47,625 bases of DNA from Spirochaetaceae bacterium (lineage in GTDB: Bacteria > Spirochaetota > Spirochaetia > Treponematales > Breznakiellaceae). Numbering within the stretch: the stretch's first letter is position 1; the number at the start of each line of letters is the position of its first letter. A program made the translations under genes and the position numbers. Shown one piece after another: positions 17,550 through 25,762 of this stretch. Under the pieces are notes generated by a model. It had not been told where the DNA came from. It worked only from the letters and a program-made list of their open reading frames with translations, and ran no database searches. The stretch is from NCBI GenBank assembly GCA_031277165.1, contig JAISLT010000054.1, positions 1 to 47,625 on the forward strand, read 5' to 3'.

Positions 17550-18539
17550 CTACCGTATCATCCCTATCCGGCCCGGGGGCCAGTATTTTAGCGCCCCCCG
17601 TCCCAGAATTTTGGAAATTTTAACCGTCCCAAAAAAGCGGCCATCGTGGGAATTATCCCTGTTATCCCCCAGGGGCATGATCCGCCCCTCCGGCACATAC
17701 CAGTTTCCCTGCCGGGCCGCCTGTTCGCGGTACCGTTGATCCTGGGGATAGGCCCCCCGGATAAAAGCATACCGGGCCCGCTGCCGGGCAAAAACATCGC
17801 CGTAACGCAGTCCGTAAGAGGCGGCCCGCTGCATCAGCTCCGCCGGGGGGCTAAGGCCCAGGTCCATGTAAGCCTCCGTTTTGCCCATGGCCTCCAGAGC
17901 CGGATACTGGTCTTCTTCCACCAGCCGGGTAAGGCGGTGGGTAAAGCCCCGTTGTGCAAGGTACTCCCCTTCATTTACCCACCGGTCTTCGCCGGCAAAA
18001 CGAAAATACAGTTCCCCCCGGCGGCTTTGAATTTGATCCCCCTCCATACCCGCAGCCCGCTTTATTAAAAAATGAACCCGGACATTTCCCCCAGGATCCC
18101 GGTCAATATCCACCTGGGACAGGGTAAGCATGTAGATAATGCGCTGGGCCACATCAAAAAGGGGCCCCTGGGAAAAATATTCGGGGCTTTCAAAAATAAT
18201 CACGTCTTCCCGTTTTGGCTTAATGGGGCTGGGAAATTTTCCCACCCCGGGAAGCAGTTCAGGACCATAGATAAGCTTATTAACAAAAATCCGGTCCTGC
18301 TCAAGCAGGGTATCGATCATCGACCCCGAGGGGATCTGATAGGCTTGAAAAAGGTATTGGTTAATCAGCAGGACCACCCCCGCGGCCCAAATAAAGGCCT
18401 CGAGCCAATCAAGCAGGGGATTTTTTTTTCGCTGTTTTTCTTTTTTTATCCGCCGCACCGCCCGCCGCCGGGTTAAGACGGATTCGGTCATTACCTGGAG
18501 CCGGTCAAGAAAGGAAGCCCCGCCGTGGTTGCCGTTCAT
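17550..18539 (-). CDS. lepB: Signal peptidase I, canonical catalytic residues
   Basis: The protein has a membrane span followed by IPSGSMIDTL (nucleophile Ser), IKRAAGMEGD (Lys general base) and GDNRDNSHDGRFFG. It cleaves signal peptides of exported proteins at the inner membrane. A segment of about 90 residues between the Lys motif and GDNR (around GEYLAQRGFTHRL to YREQAARQG) makes it longer than many relatives. Start chosen at the ATG 18539; a TTG at 18575 would add 12 residues. A weak promoter (TACTTT, 6 bases before the ATG) diverges from that of the PEGA/SUMF1 gene. Confidence 0.9.
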   Translation of the reverse strand: MNGNHGGASFLDRLQVMTESVLTRRRAVRRIKKEKQRKKNPLLDWLEAFIWAAGVVLLINQYLFQAYQIPSGSMIDTLLEQDRIFVNKLIYGPELLPGVGKFPSPIKPKREDVIIFESPEYFSQGPLFDVAQRIIYMLTLSQVDIDRDPGGNVRVHFLIKRAAGMEGDQIQSRRGELYFRFAGEDRWVNEGEYLAQRGFTHRLTRLVEEDQYPALEAMGKTEAYMDLGLSPPAELMQRAASYGLRYGDVFARQRARYAFIRGAYPQDQRYREQAARQGNWYVPEGRIMPLGDNRDNSHDGRFFGTVKISKILGRGALKYWPPGRIGMIR

Positions 18540-18567
18540 TGGAAAAAAGTACCATAAAAGGGGCCGG

Positions 18568-18596
18568 TTGAACAATACCCGCCGCTGTCTTATACT
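18568..18596 (+). promoter_or_regulatory. Promoter of the PEGA/SUMF1 gene
   Basis: TTGAAC (18568-18573), a 17-base spacer and TATACT (18591-18596), then six bases and the ATG at 18603. The predicted transcript starts at the start codon. Confidence 0.65.
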
Positions 18597-18602
18597 GCCC
18601 CT

Positions 18603-20159
18603 ATGCGTACAAAAATACGGACCCTGCTTCCCCGGTTTTTTAGAAAAATTGAAATCCGGGAAGAGGACCGGGTTTCACTGGAGCCGGTCTTTGGCATTAA
18701 ACCCCGGATATATCTGGCGGCCTTGTACGGGGCGGCGGTCCTTGGTATATTCTTTTTTATCTTCTTTTTTCCCGGCATAATAAAGCCGGGGGTTCTGGGG
18801 GTTTTTAGTTCCGAGCCCTCCGGGGCGGCGGTTCGGGTGGACGGCGTTACCATGGGAAGTACCCCCTGCGAGGTTTTTATCCCCCGGGGAGACCATACGA
18901 TACGCTTTGTGCTTCCGGGATTTACCGGCGGCGAACAGGAACTTACCGCGGGGGGCCGTGTGTTTGGTTCGGCCTTTTTCCCCCAGCGGATCTTCGTTTC
19001 GGGGGTCCTCTCCGCGCCGGACCCTAAAAAAGCCCTGGCCCTGGCCGCGGAGGAGTATATCCGCTGGTCCTTCATGGGGGAACCCACCGAAATGTACCAA
19101 ATACCCCGGAGCCTTTCCGAAGGGGCCTATCAGGTGGGGCCCGCGGCGGCGGATCCCTGGGTTAGAAAATCCCTGGAAGAGGTGCTGGAACCGTGCCTTT
19201 CCTATGCGGTAAGTAAGGCCTCCGTCCGGGATATTCTTAGGGCCAAGGTCCTGCTGGACAACAACGGCCTCTCCCCCTCTCCTTTAACGGTGCTTAAGTC
19301 TATCCAGGATGTGTCCCGGCGGATTGGAAACACCCCCGCCGCCGCTTCCTGGCTGGCAGAGATGGTTCCCGGCCCGGGGGAAGCCGTAGAAAATTCCCCC
19401 TGGGCCGCCTCGGTGGAAAATGCCCCCGATCCGGGCCGCCGGGACGGGACTTTCCGGCCCTGGGGGGCCCCTCCCGCCGGGGGACCTTCCGGAAGCCTTC
19501 CCGCCGGGGACCTTACCGTGGCGGGGCTGCGCTTTATCCCCGCGGCCGCCGGCGGGGATCCCCGGAGCTCCATATATGTGGCCCGGACGGTGATTTCCCG
19601 TTCATCCTGGGAGGCCTTTACGGCGGAAAATCCCCGGTGGTCCGAAGCAAACCGCGGATCCCTCATTTCCGAGGGCCTGGTCCAGGAGGAATATCTGGTA
19701 CCGGTGGATCATCCCCACTACCCCGCCCCGGCGGCGCCGGGACTTTCCTGGTACGCCGCGGCGGTTTATTGCCGGTGGCTTACCACCAAACTGCCCCCGG
19801 GCTTGTCCGATTGGGAGGTCCGGCTTCCCAGCGAAGCGGAATGGAAAAACGCCGCCCTTTACTTTAAAGCACAAAACACGGTGGAAACCCTTTCCTTTGG
19901 AAAGCTCTGGGAATGGTGCGCCGATCCCTATATACCGCTGGAATTCTTCTCTGTCCCCGAGGGATCCCTGCCGGGGGATTTACAGTCTGCGGACCGGTCC
20001 GTCCGGGGGGGCTGCTGGATAAACCCCGGCTCCCCGGAGGGGGTCGATCCGGCCCTTCGGGGGTCCCTGCCCCCGGAAACATCCTCCCCCTTTGTGGGGT
20101 TCCGGCCCATCATAGCCCGCCGGGGGATTGGGGGTCCCATTTCCCTATGGCAGCCATGA
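18603..20159 (+). CDS. PEGA and formylglycine-enzyme-like (SUMF1) membrane protein
   Basis: This 518-residue protein has a membrane span at about 37-60. A PEGA domain follows (SSEPSGAAVRVDGVTMGSTP), then a linker. The C-terminal half (about 295-510) resembles the formylglycine-generating enzyme fold, with the SWYAAAVYCRWLTTKLP, RLPSEAEWKNAA, LWEWCADPY, SVRGGCW and VGFRP segments. I cannot confirm the catalytic Cys pair, so it is better viewed as a structural or binding member. The domain faces away from the cytoplasm if the span is an anchor. Its stop overlaps the smpB ATG. Confidence 0.83.
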   Translation: MRTKIRTLLPRFFRKIEIREEDRVSLEPVFGIKPRIYLAALYGAAVLGIFFFIFFFPGIIKPGVLGVFSSEPSGAAVRVDGVTMGSTPCEVFIPRGDHTIRFVLPGFTGGEQELTAGGRVFGSAFFPQRIFVSGVLSAPDPKKALALAAEEYIRWSFMGEPTEMYQIPRSLSEGAYQVGPAAADPWVRKSLEEVLEPCLSYAVSKASVRDILRAKVLLDNNGLSPSPLTVLKSIQDVSRRIGNTPAAASWLAEMVPGPGEAVENSPWAASVENAPDPGRRDGTFRPWGAPPAGGPSGSLPAGDLTVAGLRFIPAAAGGDPRSSIYVARTVISRSSWEAFTAENPRWSEANRGSLISEGLVQEEYLVPVDHPHYPAPAAPGLSWYAAAVYCRWLTTKLPPGLSDWEVRLPSEAEWKNAALYFKAQNTVETLSFGKLWEWCADPYIPLEFFSVPEGSLPGDLQSADRSVRGGCWINPGSPEGVDPALRGSLPPETSSPFVGFRPIIARRGIGGPISLWQP

Positions 20160-20617
20160 AGGGAAACGGGAAGGTAATCGCCGTTAACCGTAAAGCCCGG
20201 TTTGATTATACCGTGGACGATACCTACGAATGCGGGATTGAACTGCTGGGAACGGAAGTAAAATCCTTCAGGGACGGAAAAATTTCTTTTCCCGACGCAT
20301 GGGCGGAAGTGTCCGGGGGCGAAGTGTGGCTTAATTCCCTGCGGATTGCGGAAAACCCCTTTTCATCGGTCTTTAACCACAACCCGGATCGTAAAAAGAA
20401 ACTGCTCCTTCACCGGGAAGAGATTAAACGCATTACCCGCAAGACCGAAGAAAAGGGATACACCCTTATACCCCTTTCATTTTACTTTAGGAACGGCAGG
20501 GTTAAGGTGGAATTGGGCCTTTGCAGGGGTAAAAAGATGTACGATAAACGGGCGGATATCCGGGAACGGGACATAAAACGGGAGGTATCCCGGGAATTTA
20601 GGGGTAAATTGTCTTAG
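20156..20617 (+). CDS. smpB: SsrA-binding protein SmpB
   Basis: This 153-residue protein has the SmpB core: VNRKARFDYTVDDTYECGIEL, GTEVKSFRDGKISFPDAWAEV, NPDRKKKLLLHREEI and a basic tail (KKMYDKRADIRERDIKREV). It works with tmRNA to rescue stalled ribosomes. Start fixed by the ATGA overlap with the upstream gene; a longer frame upstream is only read-through of that gene's region. tmRNA itself is not in this window. The 3' end overlaps the convergent divIC-like gene by 20 bases. Confidence 0.96.
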   Translation: MKGNGKVIAVNRKARFDYTVDDTYECGIELLGTEVKSFRDGKISFPDAWAEVSGGEVWLNSLRIAENPFSSVFNHNPDRKKKLLLHREEIKRITRKTEEKGYTLIPLSFYFRNGRVKVELGLCRGKKMYDKRADIRERDIKREVSREFRGKLS

Positions 20618-21056
20618 GAACCCTGTCCTTATGTTGAAGCACATCCCAGGAAACAAACAGGGCCAGTAAAATCAGGCCCGTACAAAGGGCAAAAATTCTA
20701 TGGGCTTTGGCGGATCCATGGGAGGGCGCCGCGGCGGTTCTGATAATACCGGGCCGCAGTTCGCTGCGCCGGGCGCCGGGGACCCCCACAATTCGGACAA
20801 ACCGTTCCTCCGCTTCCCCATAGCCCAATTCCCGGGCCCGGATCCGGATCGTTTCGGAATCGTACAGAAGGGCGTCCATGGCCCCTTCCAGCTGTTTATT
20901 TGTAAGCTGCAGCCTATCAAGATTTTCCAGAATCTTTTCCCGTTCCCACAGTAATTCCCCGTAGGGAACAACCCCGGTGGTTCCGTTGTACAGGGAAAGG
21001 ACGGTATATACCGCCAGGATAAGCCAAAGAACAAGAAGATATTTCCCGAATTTCAT
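20598..21056 (-). CDS. DivIC/FtsB-like septum protein with two membrane spans
   Basis: The N-terminal membrane span (about 5-22), then a coiled coil (about 36-65, EREKILENLDRLQLTNKQLE) and the RIRARELGYGEAEE segment match the FtsB/DivIC family of cell-division scaffolds. Unlike most members it continues to 152 residues and has a second hydrophobic span near 119-139. Family assignment is fair, and role at the division site is inferred. Confidence 0.72.
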   Translation of the reverse strand: MKFGKYLLVLWLILAVYTVLSLYNGTTGVVPYGELLWEREKILENLDRLQLTNKQLEGAMDALLYDSETIRIRARELGYGEAEERFVRIVGVPGARRSELRPGIIRTAAAPSHGSAKAHRIFALCTGLILLALFVSWDVLQHKDRVPKTIYP

Positions 21057-21103
21057 TATTCAATTTACGGATTTTTCCATTTCGTTCTTTACGAAAAGGC
21101 TCC

Positions 21104-21132
21104 TTGACAAGCATAAAACCTGCGGTTACAGT
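21104..21132 (+). promoter_or_regulatory. Promoter of the acidic-protein operon
   Basis: TTGACA (21104-21109), 17 bases, TACAGT (21127-21132). It would give a leader of about 205 bases before the gene at 21345. The leader is AT-rich and holds an uncertain GTG-started frame. Confidence 0.55.
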
Positions 21133-21344
21133 AGAATAGTGAAAATATGTGCATAAATTAGAAAATCTTCCGATAATTATTGATATACCTGTGGCTTTCC
21201 CAAAATTTCGATTTTTAGGAAGGCACCTTAGATTTAGGGGAAAAAACGGCCGCTTATTTTTAAGCCCAGCCGCTTTTTCAAGGGCATTTTACAAAACTAC
21301 CCGTGAGTTTTGGGAAATGCTCACCTGTTTAGCGGGAGTGGTGA

Positions 21345-23069
21345 ATGGCTGGAAAAAACGATCCGTCAATATACGATGATAGAACTACCATCGGGTCCTC
21401 CGATGAGTTAGACGAATACGGCGTATGGGTAAAAAGCGAACCCCAGGACCTTTCCTCCGCTCTGCCGGACATTGAAGAACTCCCCGATATAAACGGGGAC
21501 TTCAACGGCGATCTGGATCTGCCGGATTTTTCAGACGATTCAAGCCCCGAAGCCGTTTCTGCCGCATCCGATGGGGGTGCGGACCTTGAATTTGAAGAGG
21601 TGCCGGAGAATTCGGAACTCCCCATGGGTCTTGACCCGGTTTCCGTTGACAAGGACGGCTTTACCGAAGTTTCCATGAACGATTTTCTTGATTCCGAAAC
21701 CACCCTAAGCGCCCCCAAGAGCATTGACTTTGGGGATCTTGACAGCAATATAGACGAAGTGGAACCGGAAAATCTTGAACCGGTTTCCCAGGCCGCCGCA
21801 CCGGGTCCTGCGGGAACCGCCGATCTTTCCACCCAGCTTTTAATGAAAATTGCCGACGAACTTTCCTCGATAAAAAAAGAACTTTCAAGCCTTAAAAACG
21901 AACTGGGCGTGGTCCGGCGGGAAGTAAAAAGCGAAGGCGCCGAATCCAAGGGCGGCGGATTCTTTGATGAAGAGGACGATGAAAAGATCGCCCTAACCGG
22001 CGACGAACTGGACAATATTCTTAACACCGCAAACTTTACCGAGGAATCCGGCTCCGGCGAAGCCCTGGGAGATAACGACCTTGCCCTGGACATGACGGTG
22101 GACAACGAACTAAACACCGGAGGGGACCTTTCCGGCGGGGCGGATATCCTAGATGAAAGCGGCGAAGAGGCAGGTTCCGCCAAACCGGCGGACATAAGTT
22201 TTGACGAGGTGGATCTTTCCGAAATTAACGGTGACATACAAGTTGAAGATGACATAAAAAACCTAACCGATGATTTTGACATTTCTTTGGACCTTTCTTC
22301 AACGGATATTTCTTCGGCGGAGCTTCCCCCGGAGGATTTTTCTGCGGAGGATATTTCCTTTGAGGATATCCCCACGGAGGAGATTCTTGATTTTAGCGCC
22401 GAACCGGCGGAACTTAACACCCTGCGGAAAGAGGGGGCCATGCCCATTACCCCGGCTCCGGAAAACACCAGCTACCTGGAAGAGGACCCCTTGGCGGCGG
22501 ATTTTAACGGAACCGATCAGATCGATCTTTCCGGTGCGGTGATCGAAGAGCCGGACCTAAGCGCCCATATAACGGAAAACCCCGTTTCGGAACCCGCCAT
22601 AGATAATATTTCCATCGATCTGGAAATGGAAGAACCGGATTCAGCGTCCTTCCCCCCGGATAAGGGCGGCGATTCCGGGGACTTTGTGTTTGAAACCGAA
22701 GAAACCATGGAAATTCCCCTCAACGAAGAACCGGTCATTGACGACCAGGTCCCCCTGGGCGGCGATTCCCCCTTTGGCGAAGAAGAAAGCCTGCCGGACT
22801 TTCCCGAATCCGCCCCCCTGGGCGGCGATTCCTCCTTCGTCGAAGAACCGTCCTTTGATATTCCCGCGGCGGAACCCACGCCGGCGCCGGGCAAGGGGAC
22901 CGAATCCGCCGATGCTATTCCCTCTAATCTTAAGCAGGAACTTAAAACTGTCCTTTCGTATATGGATCAGCTTCTGGAATCCCTGCCGGAAGATAAAATA
23001 GAAGAATTTGCTAAATCCGAATATTTTGACACCTATAAAAAACTTTTTGAGGAATTAGGTCTAGTTTAA
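21345..23069 (+). CDS. Highly acidic, low-complexity protein
   Basis: I do not recognise a named family. The 574-residue protein is very rich in Asp, Glu, Ser and Pro and has no signal peptide or membrane span. A short coiled coil lies near residues 165-195 (LMKIADELSSIKKELSSLKN). Imperfect repeats with PLGGDS lie near 468-500, and many degenerate SFEDI or DFSAEDI units occur around 300-345. The C-terminal 50 residues are a well-ordered helical block (LKQELKTVLSYMDQLLESLP, then EYFDTYKKLFEELGLV) that looks like the conserved part. It heads a four-gene run ending with two DUF115 proteins. A scaffold or adaptor role is only a guess. Confidence 0.8.
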   Translation: MAGKNDPSIYDDRTTIGSSDELDEYGVWVKSEPQDLSSALPDIEELPDINGDFNGDLDLPDFSDDSSPEAVSAASDGGADLEFEEVPENSELPMGLDPVSVDKDGFTEVSMNDFLDSETTLSAPKSIDFGDLDSNIDEVEPENLEPVSQAAAPGPAGTADLSTQLLMKIADELSSIKKELSSLKNELGVVRREVKSEGAESKGGGFFDEEDDEKIALTGDELDNILNTANFTEESGSGEALGDNDLALDMTVDNELNTGGDLSGGADILDESGEEAGSAKPADISFDEVDLSEINGDIQVEDDIKNLTDDFDISLDLSSTDISSAELPPEDFSAEDISFEDIPTEEILDFSAEPAELNTLRKEGAMPITPAPENTSYLEEDPLAADFNGTDQIDLSGAVIEEPDLSAHITENPVSEPAIDNISIDLEMEEPDSASFPPDKGGDSGDFVFETEETMEIPLNEEPVIDDQVPLGGDSPFGEEESLPDFPESAPLGGDSSFVEEPSFDIPAAEPTPAPGKGTESADAIPSNLKQELKTVLSYMDQLLESLPEDKIEEFAKSEYFDTYKKLFEELGLV

Positions 23070-24185
23070 ATGGGGCTTTTAAGCAAAGCCGCAATAAACC
23101 CTTCGCCCCCTGTTTTAGATGAAATGGGAAACGCCCTCTGTTCCCGGCTTTTATCCCTGGAGCCCGGCAGTACCAGGGCCGAAACCGCCATTACCCTCCT
23201 TAGGGCCTACGGTTCCTTTTCCACCGGCATCTGCCTTTCGCTCAGGGACGGCCTTTACACCCCCTACGCTTCGGTAGGCGCCGGAAGCACCGCCCTGGCT
23301 TTTCCCCCGGAAAAACTCAGGCCCCTGGGGGGCAAAACATACTATTCCGTGGACCCCACACCGGCGGATCCTGCCGCCATGGACTTTGCATCGGGGAACT
23401 TTGCCGCCGGGGACTCCGCAGCCCCCGGCGAACCCGGCCATTCCCCGAGGCGGTTCTGGGCCTTTCCCCTGGTTCCGGTCCGGGACCCCTACCCCTCCGC
23501 CATACTCCTAACCGGGGAAGACCGGGATTCCTTTAGCGGCGAAACCCTGGCGGCGGTGGTGGAAAAGACCGGCGAAGTTTTTCTTCCCCCGGAGGATACG
23601 GAAACCATATCCGGTACGGAATTACCGGAACCCGGATTAAGCGGGGAATCCTTCGAGGTCCTGCCCTTTACCGCGGAGCAGTCCGGGGGGGATGTTTTCG
23701 AGGATCCGTCCCTTACCGAAGAACAGTCCGGGAGAGAGCTTTTCGATATTGAGACGGAACTTGAAAATACCCACCGGACAGCGGGGCTGTTTGACCAGGA
23801 CGATTCCTCCAGGGGGGGGCTTTTAAACCGCATTACCAGGGCTCCGCCCCGGCAGGAGGGGGCCCTTCCCTCTTCACCCCTGGAGAAGGCGGTGGTGGAT
23901 TTTCTTGACGCCGGGCATGAAAAATTCGGCGCCTTCCAGGGGATAATTCTCGAGGCCCTGCGGTATTCGGCGGATGAGTTCGGCGGCCGCATAGGGGCCA
24001 TGGTCTCTGCCTTCGGCATGGTCCAGGGAATTGCCCCGGGCCGCTGTCTGGTTTTGTTTAGCGCATCCCAGGACAGGGAGCTTCTAGCCCGGCACCTGGT
24101 AAGGACCGTTCCGGGAAAGGATATTTTCAGCTTCAAAGCTGAAGATCCCCAGGCTGCTTTTACCCTGCTTAAACCGTACCTTTAA
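23070..24185 (+). CDS. Hypothetical protein in the acidic/DUF115 operon
   Basis: This 371-residue protein starts on the base after the stop of the acidic protein (TAAATG). No family recognised. Its N-terminal 130 residues look globular; an acidic linker follows (about 170-250, with two DVFEDPSLTEEQSG-like repeats). The C-terminal 95 residues (KAVVDFLDAGHEKFGAFQGI onward) are well ordered, ending LLKPYL. No signal peptide. Tight spacing suggests it is made together with its neighbours. Confidence 0.8.
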   Translation: MGLLSKAAINPSPPVLDEMGNALCSRLLSLEPGSTRAETAITLLRAYGSFSTGICLSLRDGLYTPYASVGAGSTALAFPPEKLRPLGGKTYYSVDPTPADPAAMDFASGNFAAGDSAAPGEPGHSPRRFWAFPLVPVRDPYPSAILLTGEDRDSFSGETLAAVVEKTGEVFLPPEDTETISGTELPEPGLSGESFEVLPFTAEQSGGDVFEDPSLTEEQSGRELFDIETELENTHRTAGLFDQDDSSRGGLLNRITRAPPRQEGALPSSPLEKAVVDFLDAGHEKFGAFQGIILEALRYSADEFGGRIGAMVSAFGMVQGIAPGRCLVLFSASQDRELLARHLVRTVPGKDIFSFKAEDPQAAFTLLKPYL

Positions 24186-24199
24186 ATGATCAACCACAG

Positions 24200-25762
24200 A
24201 TGATCGAAAGACTTGTTCCTGTCCAGAACGGGTATACTGTCTATGCGGGAAACACCACCCTGCATTCCCGGTACAACCCCGCCGGAGAAGCGGAAAAATA
24301 CATTGGATCCCTGGGACTGGAAAAATCCTGCGGCTGGTTTATTTTGATTGAGCCGGGACTTGGATACCTGGAAGCGGCCCTGCAAAAACAATTTCCCGGT
24401 TCCCGGATTATTACCCTCCATTGTTCGGCCTTTTACGGTGGACAGAAGGACCTATCCGCCGCCGGTTTTCTTACCAAGGGGGACCTTTGCTGGTACCCCG
24501 GCTGCGGCAGGGAACTGGAACCCTTTCTTGAGGACCTTCTTACCGGTACGGAAGGATCGGGGGTAAAACTTATCGAGTGGCGCCCTTCAATTAACGCATA
24601 CGGTTCCGCCTGCCTTGAACTGGCGGGTAGAACCGTGGAATGTCTTAAGCGCATTGCCGCCAATAGGATCACCGTAAGGAACTTCGGCCGCCGGTGGGTA
24701 AAAAACGCCCTGCGAAACCTGGGCATTTTGGGCAATCCCCTTAAGGTCCGGGGGGGCGAGCGGCCCCTGGTGGTCTGCGCCGCGGGGCCCAGCCTGGAAG
24801 ATGTCCTAGACCATATTGCCGAATGGAAGGATCTGCCCGGCGGTCCCCTGGTTATGGCCGTTTCTTCCGCGGTTCCCGCGCTGCTCCACCGGAGGATCCT
24901 GCCGGATATGGTAATAACCACCGACGGCGGGGAATGGGCCCTTTTCCACCTCTTTGAAAGCTGCCGGGAATTCCCCGGCAAAGCTCCGGTGGAGCCCTGC
25001 AAAATTCCTCCCCAGGGCGCAGTGGCCGCCGCGGGTTCCGGCAGGGGGGCGGACCAGCCCTTCCCCCATCCGATCATAGCCGCGGGGTTTACCGCGGCCC
25101 TGCCTTCCCAGATAGAACCATGGCCGGCGCTGGTCCTCTGTGACGGAAGTCTTTGGCAGGAACTGCTGCTGGGGGCTTTTCATATTCCCTTTTTATCCTT
25201 TCCTCAGCGGGGCACGGTAAGTGCCTCCGCCCTGGATCTGGCGCTGTATTTAACCGCCGGCAGGGTTTATATTGCGGGGCTTGATTTTACCCACCGGGAT
25301 CTTAAAACCCATGCCCGGCCCCATGCCTTTGAAAAAACCCTGGAACGGTGCGCTTCCCGGTTCCGGCCTTTGTATTCCCAGAATTTTATCCGGGAACATA
25401 CCATCGGCAGTTCCGGCAGCCATGGAATATACACCGCATGGTTCAAAACCTACGCCGGTTCATTTCCCGGCCGCATCTATTCCCTGGGGGGCAGGGCCGA
25501 TCTGGGCATTCCCCCGGCTGCGCCGGAAATAGGGCCGGAAAATTCCTTCCCGGGGCCCCGGGTCCAGGGGGTCCCGAAGGGGGACCCCCGGGGCGGTGTA
25601 AAGGCCGGGGCGGCCCTTCTTGTGAAGGCCCTGGCTAATCCGGGGATGCAGAAACAATTAAGCCGGGAACTGGGGGAACTTCTGGCGCCGGATATGCCGG
25701 TGGAAGAAAAGGATCTTTCCGGCGTACTCCAAAGTACCTTAATGGAACTCTGCGATGGATAA
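24200..25762 (+). CDS. DUF115 (MptE-like / motility accessory factor-like) protein 1
   Basis: This 520-residue protein has the DUF115 core: GRRWVKNALRNLG, then VVCAAGPSLEDVLDHI (about 190-205), DMVITTDGG and a later LYLTAGRVYIAGLDFTH. Members are related to 6-hydroxymethylpterin pyrophosphokinase MptE and to the motility accessory (Maf) proteins that add sugars to flagellin. In a spirochete a flagellin-glycosylation role is plausible but inferred. It is followed by a paralog overlapping by 8 bases. Confidence 0.8.
   Translation: MIERLVPVQNGYTVYAGNTTLHSRYNPAGEAEKYIGSLGLEKSCGWFILIEPGLGYLEAALQKQFPGSRIITLHCSAFYGGQKDLSAAGFLTKGDLCWYPGCGRELEPFLEDLLTGTEGSGVKLIEWRPSINAYGSACLELAGRTVECLKRIAANRITVRNFGRRWVKNALRNLGILGNPLKVRGGERPLVVCAAGPSLEDVLDHIAEWKDLPGGPLVMAVSSAVPALLHRRILPDMVITTDGGEWALFHLFESCREFPGKAPVEPCKIPPQGAVAAAGSGRGADQPFPHPIIAAGFTAALPSQIEPWPALVLCDGSLWQELLLGAFHIPFLSFPQRGTVSASALDLALYLTAGRVYIAGLDFTHRDLKTHARPHAFEKTLERCASRFRPLYSQNFIREHTIGSSGSHGIYTAWFKTYAGSFPGRIYSLGGRADLGIPPAAPEIGPENSFPGPRVQGVPKGDPRGGVKAGAALLVKALANPGMQKQLSRELGELLAPDMPVEEKDLSGVLQSTLMELCDG

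Noticed and set aside
21149-21379. 76-codon GTG-started frame in the leader of the acidic gene
   Set aside because: It looks somewhat protein-like (MHKLENLPIIIDIPVAF) but has no ribosome site and overlaps the next gene in another frame. Kept as a possibility only.
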